Made by a program: the position numbers and the translations under genes
Source of the DNA: Mycolicibacterium hodleri
GTDB taxonomy: Bacteria; Actinomycetota; Actinomycetes; Mycobacteriales; Mycobacteriaceae
Direction of reading: 5' to 3'
NCBI RefSeq assembly: GCF_025822245.1
Contig: NZ_JACKTL010000053.1
Location: 62,001-126,000 of the forward strand
Length of the DNA stretch: 64,000 bases
Part shown: in pieces, positions 55,126 to 63,044 of the stretch
Layout of the letters: each line of letters opens with the position of its first letter
Numbering within the stretch: the first letter of the stretch is position 1
The notes under the pieces: model-generated
Told to the model about the DNA's origin: nothing
The model's database searches: none
What the model saw: only the letters and a program-made list of their open reading frames with translations

Positions 55126-56027
55126 TGGTTCCCGAGAGCGAACTCGGCGGTGCGGCCGTACGGGGTCGCCGCACGCGGAACCCGAGCGCGGACGTCGTGC
55201 CGATCACCGCCGACCACGTCGAGGCGGTTGCGGACTTCCTTCGCGACAACCTCAACGACCTGGTGCCGTGGCACCTCGCGTGTGCGTCGGCGCCGTGGGA
55301 GGCGACGTCGCCGAACCACGGATTCATGCTGCGCGACGACCACCGCGTCGTCGGTGCGTTGCTGGCGCTGTACTCCGAGCGCCTCGTCAACGGGCGACTG
55401 GAGCGGTTCTGCAACATGGGCTCCTGGTGCGTACTCCCCGAATATCGTTCGCGGAGCTTGTCGTTGCTCAAGGCGCTGCTGGCGCAGGACGGCTACCACT
55501 TCACGGTGCTCACGGCGGACGTCGGCCCCCAGGAGATCCTCGCCTGGTCCGGGTTTCGCTACCTCGACACGTCGGCGGCGCTGATCCCGAATCTCCCGTG
55601 GTTCGCCGGCCCGACCGGTACCAGGGTCAGCAGTGACCCGGACGTGATCGAGGGCGCGCTGGCCGGCCGCGCGCGCACGCTGTACCGCGACCACGCCACG
55701 GCGCTCGCGGCACGTCACCTCGTGCTGACCCGTGGCGGGCAGGCCTGCTACGTCATGTACCGGGAGTCGCGCTTCAAGGACAAGCCGGTGGCCCTTGTCT
55801 TGCACGTCAGCAATCGGGAGTTGTTCCACCGTGCCCTGCGGCCGCTGGCAAGTCACCTGCTGATCCGTCACCGCCTGGTGGCCACCCTCGCCGAGCTGGC
55901 GATCATCGAACGCAAACCGCCGCTGTCGTTTTCGATCACCAACTGGCCGAAGATGTACCGCAGCGACAGCTTGTCACCCGGCCAGGTCGACTACCTCTAC
56001 AGCGAGCTCACATGCGTGCCGTGGTAG
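55122..56027 (+). CDS. GNAT-fold acetyl/acyltransferase-like protein
   Basis: 301 aa. An N-terminal GNAT-like domain (VPITADHVEAVADFLRDNLN, HGFMLRDDHRVVGALLALYS, SWCVLPEYRSRSLSLLKALL as the degenerate acyl-CoA loop, LAWSGFRYLDTSAALIPNLP) is followed by a ~130-aa C-terminal region of unknown type. The ATGATG start overlaps the KamA stop. In methanogens and some bacteria a KamA partner (AblB) acetylates beta-lysine, so an acyl or aminoacyl transfer to or from beta-lysine is possible; the sequence itself only supports a GNAT-like fold. Confidence 0.6.
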   Translation: MMVPESELGGAAVRGRRTRNPSADVVPITADHVEAVADFLRDNLNDLVPWHLACASAPWEATSPNHGFMLRDDHRVVGALLALYSERLVNGRLERFCNMGSWCVLPEYRSRSLSLLKALLAQDGYHFTVLTADVGPQEILAWSGFRYLDTSAALIPNLPWFAGPTGTRVSSDPDVIEGALAGRARTLYRDHATALAARHLVLTRGGQACYVMYRESRFKDKPVALVLHVSNRELFHRALRPLASHLLIRHRLVATLAELAIIERKPPLSFSITNWPKMYRSDSLSPGQVDYLYSELTCVPW

Positions 56028-57163
56028 CCGGCGGGCGCCGGCCCGCACTCGGGGTCGGCGTGCCGGAGCGCGCCGTCGTCCACTTCACCGTCGAGCCCAT
56101 CGGCGCACTCGACGAACTGGAGCGGGAATGGCGCAGGCTCGAACGGCACGTCTCACCGTCGTTCTTCGTGTCGTGGAACTGGATTGGCACCCTGCTGGAG
56201 ATGATCCCGCCCAGGGACCGGCCGCTCCTGCTGAGGGGCGTGTCGGCGGGACGGACGGTCGCACTCGCGGTTCTCGGCGACGCGGTCGTGCGCCGGCGCG
56301 GCGTCATCCGCGCGCACCGCTGGGTGGTCAACGCCACCGGCGATCCGGCGTTCGACTGCATTCATCTGGAGCACAACGCATTGCTCGCCGACCCCCGGAT
56401 CGGCTGGGACGGTCTGCTGGAGGCCTTCGCCGCGGCGAAGGACGTCGACGAACTCGGCCTCCCCGGGGTCGCGGCCGCCCCGGCTGCGCACCAGGTCGAG
56501 GATCGAGGGTTGCTTCGGATGGAGGCGCGCGAACCGTCGTTCGCGGTGGACCTCTCGACGCTGTCGCACAGTCGCGGTGACGTCGCGGCGATCCTCAGTC
56601 GCAACGCCCGTTCGCAGCTGCGGCGGGCCCGGCGCCGGCTCGACCCGGTGTGGGTCGAGGCGGCGACGAGCGAGGCCGAGGCACTCGACTTCTTCCGAAT
56701 CATGAAGGGATTCCACGTGTCCTGGTGGCAGCGGCGTGGGGTGGCACACGCCTTCACCCACGAATTCTTCGAGCGGTTCCACGAGCGTCTGATCGAACGC
56801 GCCTTCGCCGACGGGTCCATCCAGCTGCTGCGGGTGCGCAGCGGTGACCGCACGATCGGAGTCCTCTACAACTTCGTTCTCGCCCAGCACGTGTACGCGT
56901 ACCAGAGCGGATTCGTCCAGCCGGCGGCAGGTGAGCGTCCCGGCGTCGTCGCGCACGCCCTCGCCGTCGAGCGGGCGTGGCAACAGGGGGCCCGGGTCTA
57001 CGACTTCATGGCTGGGGAGAACCGGCTCAAGGTCAGCTTCGCCAACTGCACCGACACGCTGTCGTGGACGGTGGTCCAGAAGCCGCGCCTTCGCTTCCGT
57101 GCCGAACACCGGGCCCTCGGCGTCGCGTGGCGACCGCGAACCGACGGGCGGTTCGGCTCGTGA
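56012..57163 (+). CDS. CelD/BioF2-like acyltransferase (GNAT superfamily, Acetyltransf_6 type)
   Basis: 383 aa. It resembles the CelD/FemAB-like double-GNAT group: EREWRRLERHVSPSFFVSWN at the N terminus, NARSQLRRARRRLDPVWVEA, FHVSWWQRRGVAHAFTHEFF, LLRVRSGDRTIGVLYNFVLA, YAYQSGFVQPAAGERPGVVA, and ARVYDFMAGENRLKVSFANC. This group is common in exopolysaccharide clusters and is structurally related to FemX-type aminoacyl transferases. It overlaps the previous gene by 16 bp and the adenylation gene by 4 bp. A candidate for moving the carrier-bound amino acid to a sugar amine or hydroxyl; that is inference. Confidence 0.72.
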   Translation: MRAVVAGGRRPALGVGVPERAVVHFTVEPIGALDELEREWRRLERHVSPSFFVSWNWIGTLLEMIPPRDRPLLLRGVSAGRTVALAVLGDAVVRRRGVIRAHRWVVNATGDPAFDCIHLEHNALLADPRIGWDGLLEAFAAAKDVDELGLPGVAAAPAAHQVEDRGLLRMEAREPSFAVDLSTLSHSRGDVAAILSRNARSQLRRARRRLDPVWVEAATSEAEALDFFRIMKGFHVSWWQRRGVAHAFTHEFFERFHERLIERAFADGSIQLLRVRSGDRTIGVLYNFVLAQHVYAYQSGFVQPAAGERPGVVAHALAVERAWQQGARVYDFMAGENRLKVSFANCTDTLSWTVVQKPRLRFRAEHRALGVAWRPRTDGRFGS

Positions 57164-58668
57164 CCGTCGAGGACGTTCGGACGTCGCCCGTAGTCGACCC
57201 CGGCGTCGACCACGGGGACGTCATCGGTGACTTCACCACCGCGGCAACCGCATTCGCGGACCGCACCGCCGTCGAGTGTGACGGGTCGGCGATCAGCTAT
57301 CGCGACCTCGAGAACGCGGTCCGAGGGTTGGCGGAGAGCCATCGTCCCCGCGGGGACGGTTCCCCCACGCTGATCGGCGGCCTGGTCGGCCATTCGCCCG
57401 GTGCGGTTCGGTTCCTGCTCGGAGTGCTGGCGGCCGGCGCGGTCTACTGCCCGGTCGACGCCGCGCTGCCCGTCGCCCGTCGGCAGGCCGTCGCCGACGT
57501 ACTCGGCGTGGATCGCGTGCACCCGACGGAACCGGCACCGGTCCCACTCCCGACCGGGCCACGACGCGATCCGTCGAGTCGCCCGACGGACCCGGCGTAC
57601 GTGCTGTGCACCTCCGGCTCCACCGGCGCGCCGAAGCCGGTGGTGGTGTCGCGGCGGGCGCTGACCGTCACGGTGCGCGCCCTTCGCCGGCTCTTCGAGC
57701 TCGTGCCCGAGGACCGAGTGCTCCAATTCGCGGCCCTGGCCTGGGACACCTCGCTGGAGGAAATGCTGCCGGCCCTCACCTGCGGCGCCGCGGTCGTCTT
57801 CGACGACCGGGCGCAAGCGGGAGCATTGCCGAACTTCGTCAGGATGCTGGCCGACCGCAGGGTGACCGTGGTGGACCTGCCGACGGCGTTCTGGCACGAG
57901 CTGGTGCTCTTCCTCCACGAGGAACGGATGGGGCTGCCCGACTGCTTGCGGCTGGTGGTGATCGGCGGCGAGCGGATCGACCCCACCCGGCTGCGGCAGT
58001 GGAGGGAGCTCGACGTCGCCGGCGTGCAGTTGCTCAACACCTACGGGTGCACGGAGACGACCATGGTGACGCACTCGGTCCTGCTGAGTGGCCCCGGCGC
58101 CGATGCGGCGCTCGACGGCGCACCTCTCGGGCGCCCGCTGCCCCACGTCCGCGATCACGTCACCGCCGATGGTGAACTGCTGGTGTCGGGCCCGGCGCTG
58201 GCCAGCGGGTACCTCGGATCGCCGGAGCTCACCGCGGACCGCTTTCCGGTCGCCGACCACGGCCACGGAACCACGCGCTGGTTTAGGACCGGCGACCTGG
58301 TCGGCCGTGCCGACGACGGTCTGCTGTACGGCCGCGGTCGCGCCGACGACGAGGTGAAAGTCCTTGGCGTCCGGATACATCCAGCCGAGGTCGAAACTCA
58401 GCTGCTGTCTCATCCCGCCGTCGCCGGGGCCGTGGTCGTCGGCGAACGGCGTCTCGGGCGCACGACGCTGGCAGCCTTCGTCGTGCTCGGCGGGAGTGCC
58501 ACCGCCGCCGAACTCAAGCGCCACCTACGCGAACGGCTGCCGAGCCAGGTCGTTCCCACGCGCTTCGAATTCATTGCCCGCCTCGTCCTTACGGCGAGCG
58601 GAAAAGTCGACCGCACGGCAACGGTGAACGCCGCCGCGGACCACAACAACGAAGGAGCGAACACATGA
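57160..58668 (+). CDS. Stand-alone amino-acid adenylation domain (NRPS-type)
   Basis: 502 aa ANL enzyme of NRPS A-domain type. A3 YVLCTSGSTGAPKPVVVS (the usual Gly is Pro), A4 LAWDTSLEE with Asp196 at the position that grips the alpha-amino group, A5 LLNTYGCTETTMV, A7 WFRTGDLVGRADDGLLYGRG, A8 DDEVKVLGVRIHPAEVETQL, A10 LTASGKVDRTATV with Lys482. No condensation or thioesterase domain. It should load an amino acid onto the carrier protein encoded next (ATGA overlap). GTG start in the stop of the CelD-like gene. Substrate specificity cannot be read reliably; lysine or beta-lysine is suggested by KamA. Confidence 0.87.
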   Translation: MTVEDVRTSPVVDPGVDHGDVIGDFTTAATAFADRTAVECDGSAISYRDLENAVRGLAESHRPRGDGSPTLIGGLVGHSPGAVRFLLGVLAAGAVYCPVDAALPVARRQAVADVLGVDRVHPTEPAPVPLPTGPRRDPSSRPTDPAYVLCTSGSTGAPKPVVVSRRALTVTVRALRRLFELVPEDRVLQFAALAWDTSLEEMLPALTCGAAVVFDDRAQAGALPNFVRMLADRRVTVVDLPTAFWHELVLFLHEERMGLPDCLRLVVIGGERIDPTRLRQWRELDVAGVQLLNTYGCTETTMVTHSVLLSGPGADAALDGAPLGRPLPHVRDHVTADGELLVSGPALASGYLGSPELTADRFPVADHGHGTTRWFRTGDLVGRADDGLLYGRGRADDEVKVLGVRIHPAEVETQLLSHPAVAGAVVVGERRLGRTTLAAFVVLGGSATAAELKRHLRERLPSQVVPTRFEFIARLVLTASGKVDRTATVNAAADHNNEGANT

Positions 58669-58886
58669 GCCCCGATGACGTCGTCGAGATCTTCCGCAGG
58701 GTCCTCGACACCACCGAGGTCGACTCGACCTCGGACTTCTTCGAACTCGGCGGTGACTCACTGCTGGCAACGAGGGTGCTCAGCGCGGTCGCCCGTGACT
58801 TCGGGGTGGAGCTCTCCTACGACGACTTCGCCGACGACCCCACGCCGAGCGGCTTGTTCGCCAGAGTCGCCACCACGGTCTCGTGA
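58665..58886 (+). CDS. Peptidyl/acyl carrier protein
   Basis: 73 aa, complete single carrier domain: VVEIFRRVLDTTEVDSTSDF followed by FELGGDSLLATRVLSAVARD, where Ser32 is the phosphopantetheine site. GAAGGAGCG ribosome site before the ATG, which overlaps the adenylation gene stop (ATGA). It would carry the amino acid activated by the upstream A domain as a thioester for modification or transfer. A phosphopantetheinyl transferase must come from elsewhere in the genome. Confidence 0.92.
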   Translation: MSPDDVVEIFRRVLDTTEVDSTSDFFELGGDSLLATRVLSAVARDFGVELSYDDFADDPTPSGLFARVATTVS

Positions 58887-60265
58887 CGGCGGACATGCGC
58901 GTCGTCGTCGTCGGAGCAGGCCTGGCGGGGCTGACCGCCGCCGTCGACCTGGCCGCGGCGGGTGCGGACGTCACGGTGCTGGAGGCACGCGGTCGGCTGG
59001 GCGGCCGGATGCACGGCGTCCCGGTCTCCGAAACCGTCGTCGCCGACGGAGGCGCGGCCTATCTCGGCGTGCAGCACACCGAGCTGCTCGCCATGCTCGA
59101 CGAGCACCGACTGGACCTCGCCTCCACCGACATGGTGGGGGACAGCACCTTTCTGGTGACGGAGCGGCGCTCGACGACCGCCAGCCGGGTGCCGCCCCTG
59201 GATGCCGTCGCGCTCGGGGGCCTGTTCGACCATCTCGAGGACCTGGTGGGCGACGTACGGCCGGACGCCCCGTGGCAGAGCCCACGGGCCGAGCACCTCG
59301 ACCGACTGACCGCGGCGCAGTGGCTGGTCGACGAGATCGGGCACGACGACGCGCGCACCTTCTTCCCGCTGTTCGTCGGGGAGATGATGGCGGCGGCTCC
59401 GGCCGCGATCTCCGCGCTTCACATGGCCTTCTATCTGCGCTCCGGCGGTGGGATCCGGTACCTCAACGCCTTTCGGGGCGGAGCTCAGCAGTGGCGCGTC
59501 GACGGCGGTGCACACCTGCTGTGCGAGGCACTGGGGCGCCGGCTCGGCGACCGAATCAGGTTGAGCCACGCCGTGTCGGCGGTCGACCAGGACGGCGACG
59601 ACGTCGTGGTGCACGGTACCTCCGTCGGCGACCAAGCCTTCGAATGTCGGGCCGACAGGGTCGTCATGGCGATACCTCCGCTCCTGGCGCAGCAGATCCA
59701 CTTTCGCCCTGGGCTTCCCGCGCCCCGGGCGACGGCGGCCACCGGTCGAGGCTGTGCGGTCAAGGTTCATCTGAGCTACCCGACGCCGATGTGGCGTGCC
59801 CAGGGACTGTCGGGCTGGTCGGTGAGTACCAGCGGTCCGCTGCTGTCCACGGTCGACGACTCCCCGCCCGACGAATCCGTCGGCGTTCTGACCGGATTCG
59901 TCACCGGCAGGGCGGCAACGGCCTTCGGTGCCCTGTCGGCGGCCGAACAGCGAGGCACCGTGCTGGCCCACGCCCGCCGGCTGTTTCCGGCGTTGCCACC
60001 GCCGACGCGATGCACGGTGACCGACTGGCCGTCCGAGACGTACAGCAAGGGGTGCTACGCCGCGCTGTTCGGCCCGGGGGACTGGTTGGCCCTTGGTCCG
60101 ACGCTCACCACCCCGCACGGCCGCGTCCACTGGGCCGGCACCGAAACCAGCCTGGAGTACTTCGGACTGATGGAGGGCGCCATCAGGTCGGCGCGCCGCG
60201 TCGCCGGGGAACTTATCCACGGCGCCGAGCCGAAGATCACTGCCAGAAGGAGTGTGCTGCTGTGA
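58883..60265 (+). CDS. Monoamine-oxidase-like flavoprotein
   Basis: 460 aa, MAO/flavin amine oxidase family. FAD fold RVVVVGAGLAGLTAAVDLAA with VLEARGRLGGRM, GCAVKVHLSYPTPMWRAQGL with the conserved flavin-proximal Lys, SETYSKGCYAALFGPGDW with Cys391 aligned to the Cys that binds FAD covalently in mammalian MAO, and GRVHWAGTETSLEYFGLMEG at the end. It should oxidise an amine to an imine/aldehyde with O2. GTG start in the carrier protein stop, so a carrier-bound amino acid or an amino sugar is a reasonable substrate. An in-frame ATG at 58895 is an alternative start. Confidence 0.85.
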   Translation: MTADMRVVVVGAGLAGLTAAVDLAAAGADVTVLEARGRLGGRMHGVPVSETVVADGGAAYLGVQHTELLAMLDEHRLDLASTDMVGDSTFLVTERRSTTASRVPPLDAVALGGLFDHLEDLVGDVRPDAPWQSPRAEHLDRLTAAQWLVDEIGHDDARTFFPLFVGEMMAAAPAAISALHMAFYLRSGGGIRYLNAFRGGAQQWRVDGGAHLLCEALGRRLGDRIRLSHAVSAVDQDGDDVVVHGTSVGDQAFECRADRVVMAIPPLLAQQIHFRPGLPAPRATAATGRGCAVKVHLSYPTPMWRAQGLSGWSVSTSGPLLSTVDDSPPDESVGVLTGFVTGRAATAFGALSAAEQRGTVLAHARRLFPALPPPTRCTVTDWPSETYSKGCYAALFGPGDWLALGPTLTTPHGRVHWAGTETSLEYFGLMEGAIRSARRVAGELIHGAEPKITARRSVLL

Positions 60266-61680
60266 CTTTCGAGACGAGCCTGAGACGACGCGTCGAGCAG
60301 GTCAGGCGCCGGTGGTGGGTGGTCCTGGTGATCGCCGGACTCGCGGCGGTGAGCGCGCTGCCCCTGCTGAATGTCACGCCCACGTACGCGGCGACGTCGA
60401 CGCTCGTGCTGTCCTCTCCGAACCGCAATCCGCTCGAGGACGCGACGATGATCACCGGATACTCCACCCTGTTCAACGATCCCGCGACGGTCGGCCGGCT
60501 GAGGACCACGTTCGACGTCCCACCGGACGTCACCTTCGAGGCCCGGATGGTGGGGGCCAGTCCGATCCTGACCATCGAGGCGATCGCCAAGGATCCGAAG
60601 GTCGCCCAAGAAGCCGCGCTGAGGATGGCCGAGGCGTTCACCCAGGACATCAACTCGGTGCGACAACGACGCAACGACAACGCAATTCGAGACACTCAGC
60701 GTCAACTCGACGCGCTGATGGCCCAGCCCGGTCCCTCCGGCGTGCTGAACCCACTGGCGCCCGTACTGCAACAGCGCCTGGACGTGCTCCGGGCCGATTC
60801 GACGGACCAGATGCAGGAACTTCAGCCGCGGGGCGGCGTCACCGAGATCGCGTCCAAGGCCAAGATCGAGCTCCTGATGCGGGTCGGGGGCGGCGTCCTG
60901 CTCGGTGTCCTCGCCGCACTCGCCTTGGCGGCCGTGTCCACGAGGCTGGAGAACTCGGGTGACCTCCGTGACAAGACGGGCGTCGACGCGCTGGCCGACC
61001 TTCCCGCCGGTGACACGCTGGAGGAGAGCCGGGTGCGGGAGACTCGGCTACACGGCCTCGTCAACGTCGTCAGCCTCCAGGACCTGCCGAAGGCGACGGT
61101 GGTCGCCGTGACCGACGCGCGAGGCGCAGGCGGCGCCCGGGAACTCGCCGAAGCTCTCGCGACCCTGTCGGCACGCCAGGGATCTCGAACGGTCCTCGTC
61201 TACGCCGACGACGAGGCGTCACCCGCCATCGAGGACATCGGATTCAACGACGCACTGGTCGATCCCGGGGTGGTCGGCAGCGCGTTGAGGGATGGTCCGG
61301 TCGAATCGCTGCGGATCATGCCCGTCGGATCCGGAGTCGACGACCGGTGTTCGCGGGTCAGCCGCGACCGGGTGACGGCGGTCGTCGACGAGCTCAGGAC
61401 GGACGCCGACACGATCGTCGTCTCGGTGCCTCCGATCACCGAATCCGTCGACGCACAGCCCATCTGTGCAGCCGCCGACCGCACCATCCTGGTGGTCGAC
61501 AAGCGATGGTCGAGGGCCTCGGGAGTCACCGCGGCAGTGGATGCCCTCGCCGGCGTCCGCGCGGTTCTCCTCGGCGCGGTCCTGGTGGGCGGCAGTCGAC
61601 GGGGGCGGCTCGGGAAGCTGCGGCGCGTCGACCTGGACGCGCGGCCCGAGTTCGAGTCGACCACCGGCGGTCCCGGATGA
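60262..61680 (+). CDS. Wzz-like polysaccharide chain-length/copolymerase protein
   Basis: 472 aa. TM1 at residues ~18-36 (WWVVLVIAGLAAVSALPLLN), an extracytoplasmic Wzz-type region with coiled helices (ALRMAEAFTQDINSVRQRRN, RDTQRQLDALMA), TM2 at ~207-226 (VGGGVLLGVLAALALAAVST), then a ~240-aa cytoplasmic domain resembling the Wzc/CpsD ATPase. At the place of the Walker A loop it reads VVAVTDARGAGGARELAEAL, lacking the GK(S/T), and there is no Tyr-rich tail, so it is probably not a tyrosine kinase. Controls export or length of the polymer. Overlaps both neighbours by 4 nt. Confidence 0.82.
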   Translation: MTFETSLRRRVEQVRRRWWVVLVIAGLAAVSALPLLNVTPTYAATSTLVLSSPNRNPLEDATMITGYSTLFNDPATVGRLRTTFDVPPDVTFEARMVGASPILTIEAIAKDPKVAQEAALRMAEAFTQDINSVRQRRNDNAIRDTQRQLDALMAQPGPSGVLNPLAPVLQQRLDVLRADSTDQMQELQPRGGVTEIASKAKIELLMRVGGGVLLGVLAALALAAVSTRLENSGDLRDKTGVDALADLPAGDTLEESRVRETRLHGLVNVVSLQDLPKATVVAVTDARGAGGARELAEALATLSARQGSRTVLVYADDEASPAIEDIGFNDALVDPGVVGSALRDGPVESLRIMPVGSGVDDRCSRVSRDRVTAVVDELRTDADTIVVSVPPITESVDAQPICAAADRTILVVDKRWSRASGVTAAVDALAGVRAVLLGAVLVGGSRRGRLGKLRRVDLDARPEFESTTGGPG

Positions 61681-63044
61681 GCGCAGTCGACCTGCGTCCC
61701 GCCGCCACCACCACCCCGGTTGGCGACGACCGGGACTCCGCACCACCCACCGTCGTCGTCGTGGCCACCGTTGCGTTGCTCGTCGCGATGTTCCTGCGGA
61801 TACCGGTCAAGGCTCTGGTCAGCCTGCCCGTCGAGCTGTTCCTGATCGCCTTCGTGGCGTTGGGGATCGCGCTGGTGCTGTGGCTGGATTGCACGCGCGA
61901 CCGGTTGCGCGGCATCGGGGTGATCGGTTGGGCGATGACCGCGTACGTCGCGTGGAACGTCTACTCGATGCTGGCTCCGCACCGATACCCCGCCACCGAC
62001 GTGCTTCTCGGCGCGGAACTCTCGATACCGCGGCTCATCGTGATCGGCGTCATGATCCCGTTCTCGGCGTACGTGGTGGGTCGCTACGCCTTCGATCGCG
62101 TCTCGGCGGTGCGGGCACTGTTGTGGACGGTGTTGGCGTTGACCGCGTACTCGGCGGCGGTGAGCATCATGCCGTTCACCGGGCTCGCCGACTGGGTGTG
62201 GCCGCGGTACGTGGTCGTGGTCGAGCGGCCGGGCTGGGCGGGGCGGGCAGTGGGCATCTTCAACCAGCCGGTCATCAACGGAATGGTCCTGGCACTGGGG
62301 TTTGCGACCGCGATGCTGGTACTCACCCGGCGCAGCGAACCGCGGTGGCAGCGGGTCCTGGCCCTGGTGATCGGTGTCGCGGCCGGCGTCGGACTCTACG
62401 AGACCCGCACCCGCGCAGCCTGGTTGGGTGGACTCGCCGTGCTGGTCATCGGTGCGCTTCTGGCCAAGGGATCCCGCCACTGGTACGTCACGGTGCTGGG
62501 GGCGCTGACCGCGTTCGTCGCGGTCAACTGGTCGACGTTCACCAGCGCCGATCGGGAGGCCGGCGGCGTGGGTTCCCAGGCAGAGGTCGAATCCCGGCTC
62601 AACGACATCCAGACCGCTCTGTGGGCATTCGTGCGAAAACCACTGGAGGGATGGGGGATCGGTCGGTTTCAGGCGGTCAACTCCTATCACCACCAGCAGT
62701 GGACGCCGGACACCGTGTGGAGTGCCGGTCTGGGAGAGGTGTCGCACGAGAACGAACTGGCGATCCTGGCCGAGCTGGGCGTGATCGGGCTGATCGCCTA
62801 CCTCGGGGTGCTCGCACTCGTCGCACGTCGGTTGTGGCGTGCGTACGGGGAGCTCCCGGACCACGACGTGTGCGGCAAGCCCCTGGTGATCCTGTCCGCC
62901 ATGGCGCTCGCCATCATGGTCCTTGCCGGAATGACCGTGGACCTGCGGTACTTCGACTTCTCCACGACCATCATCTTCCTCATCGTCGGCGTCACCGTCG
63001 GATGGGCCGACCGTGCGGTGTCGAGCCATCGGGAGCGTCGATGA
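61677..63044 (+). CDS. O-antigen ligase/polymerase (Wzy/WaaL-type) membrane protein
   Basis: 455 aa with about 10-12 membrane segments. Central features: ETRTRAAWLGGLAVLVIGAL (the conserved R-x-x-W/G of Wzy_C), then a large extracytoplasmic loop (residues ~300-360) containing RLNDIQTALWAFVRKPLEGW, GIGRF and GEVSHENELAILAELGVIGL, which matches the O-antigen ligase family loop. Likely the polymerase that joins lipid-linked repeat units, or a ligase moving the glycan to an acceptor. ATG overlaps the Wzz-like stop. Confidence 0.86.
   Translation: MSAVDLRPAATTTPVGDDRDSAPPTVVVVATVALLVAMFLRIPVKALVSLPVELFLIAFVALGIALVLWLDCTRDRLRGIGVIGWAMTAYVAWNVYSMLAPHRYPATDVLLGAELSIPRLIVIGVMIPFSAYVVGRYAFDRVSAVRALLWTVLALTAYSAAVSIMPFTGLADWVWPRYVVVVERPGWAGRAVGIFNQPVINGMVLALGFATAMLVLTRRSEPRWQRVLALVIGVAAGVGLYETRTRAAWLGGLAVLVIGALLAKGSRHWYVTVLGALTAFVAVNWSTFTSADREAGGVGSQAEVESRLNDIQTALWAFVRKPLEGWGIGRFQAVNSYHHQQWTPDTVWSAGLGEVSHENELAILAELGVIGLIAYLGVLALVARRLWRAYGELPDHDVCGKPLVILSAMALAIMVLAGMTVDLRYFDFSTTIIFLIVGVTVGWADRAVSSHRERR

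Noticed and set aside
53674..58886. Reading the module as a complete NRPS antibiotic cluster
   Set aside because: There is only one A domain and one carrier, with no condensation, thioesterase, resistance or transport genes. All neighbours are glycan genes.
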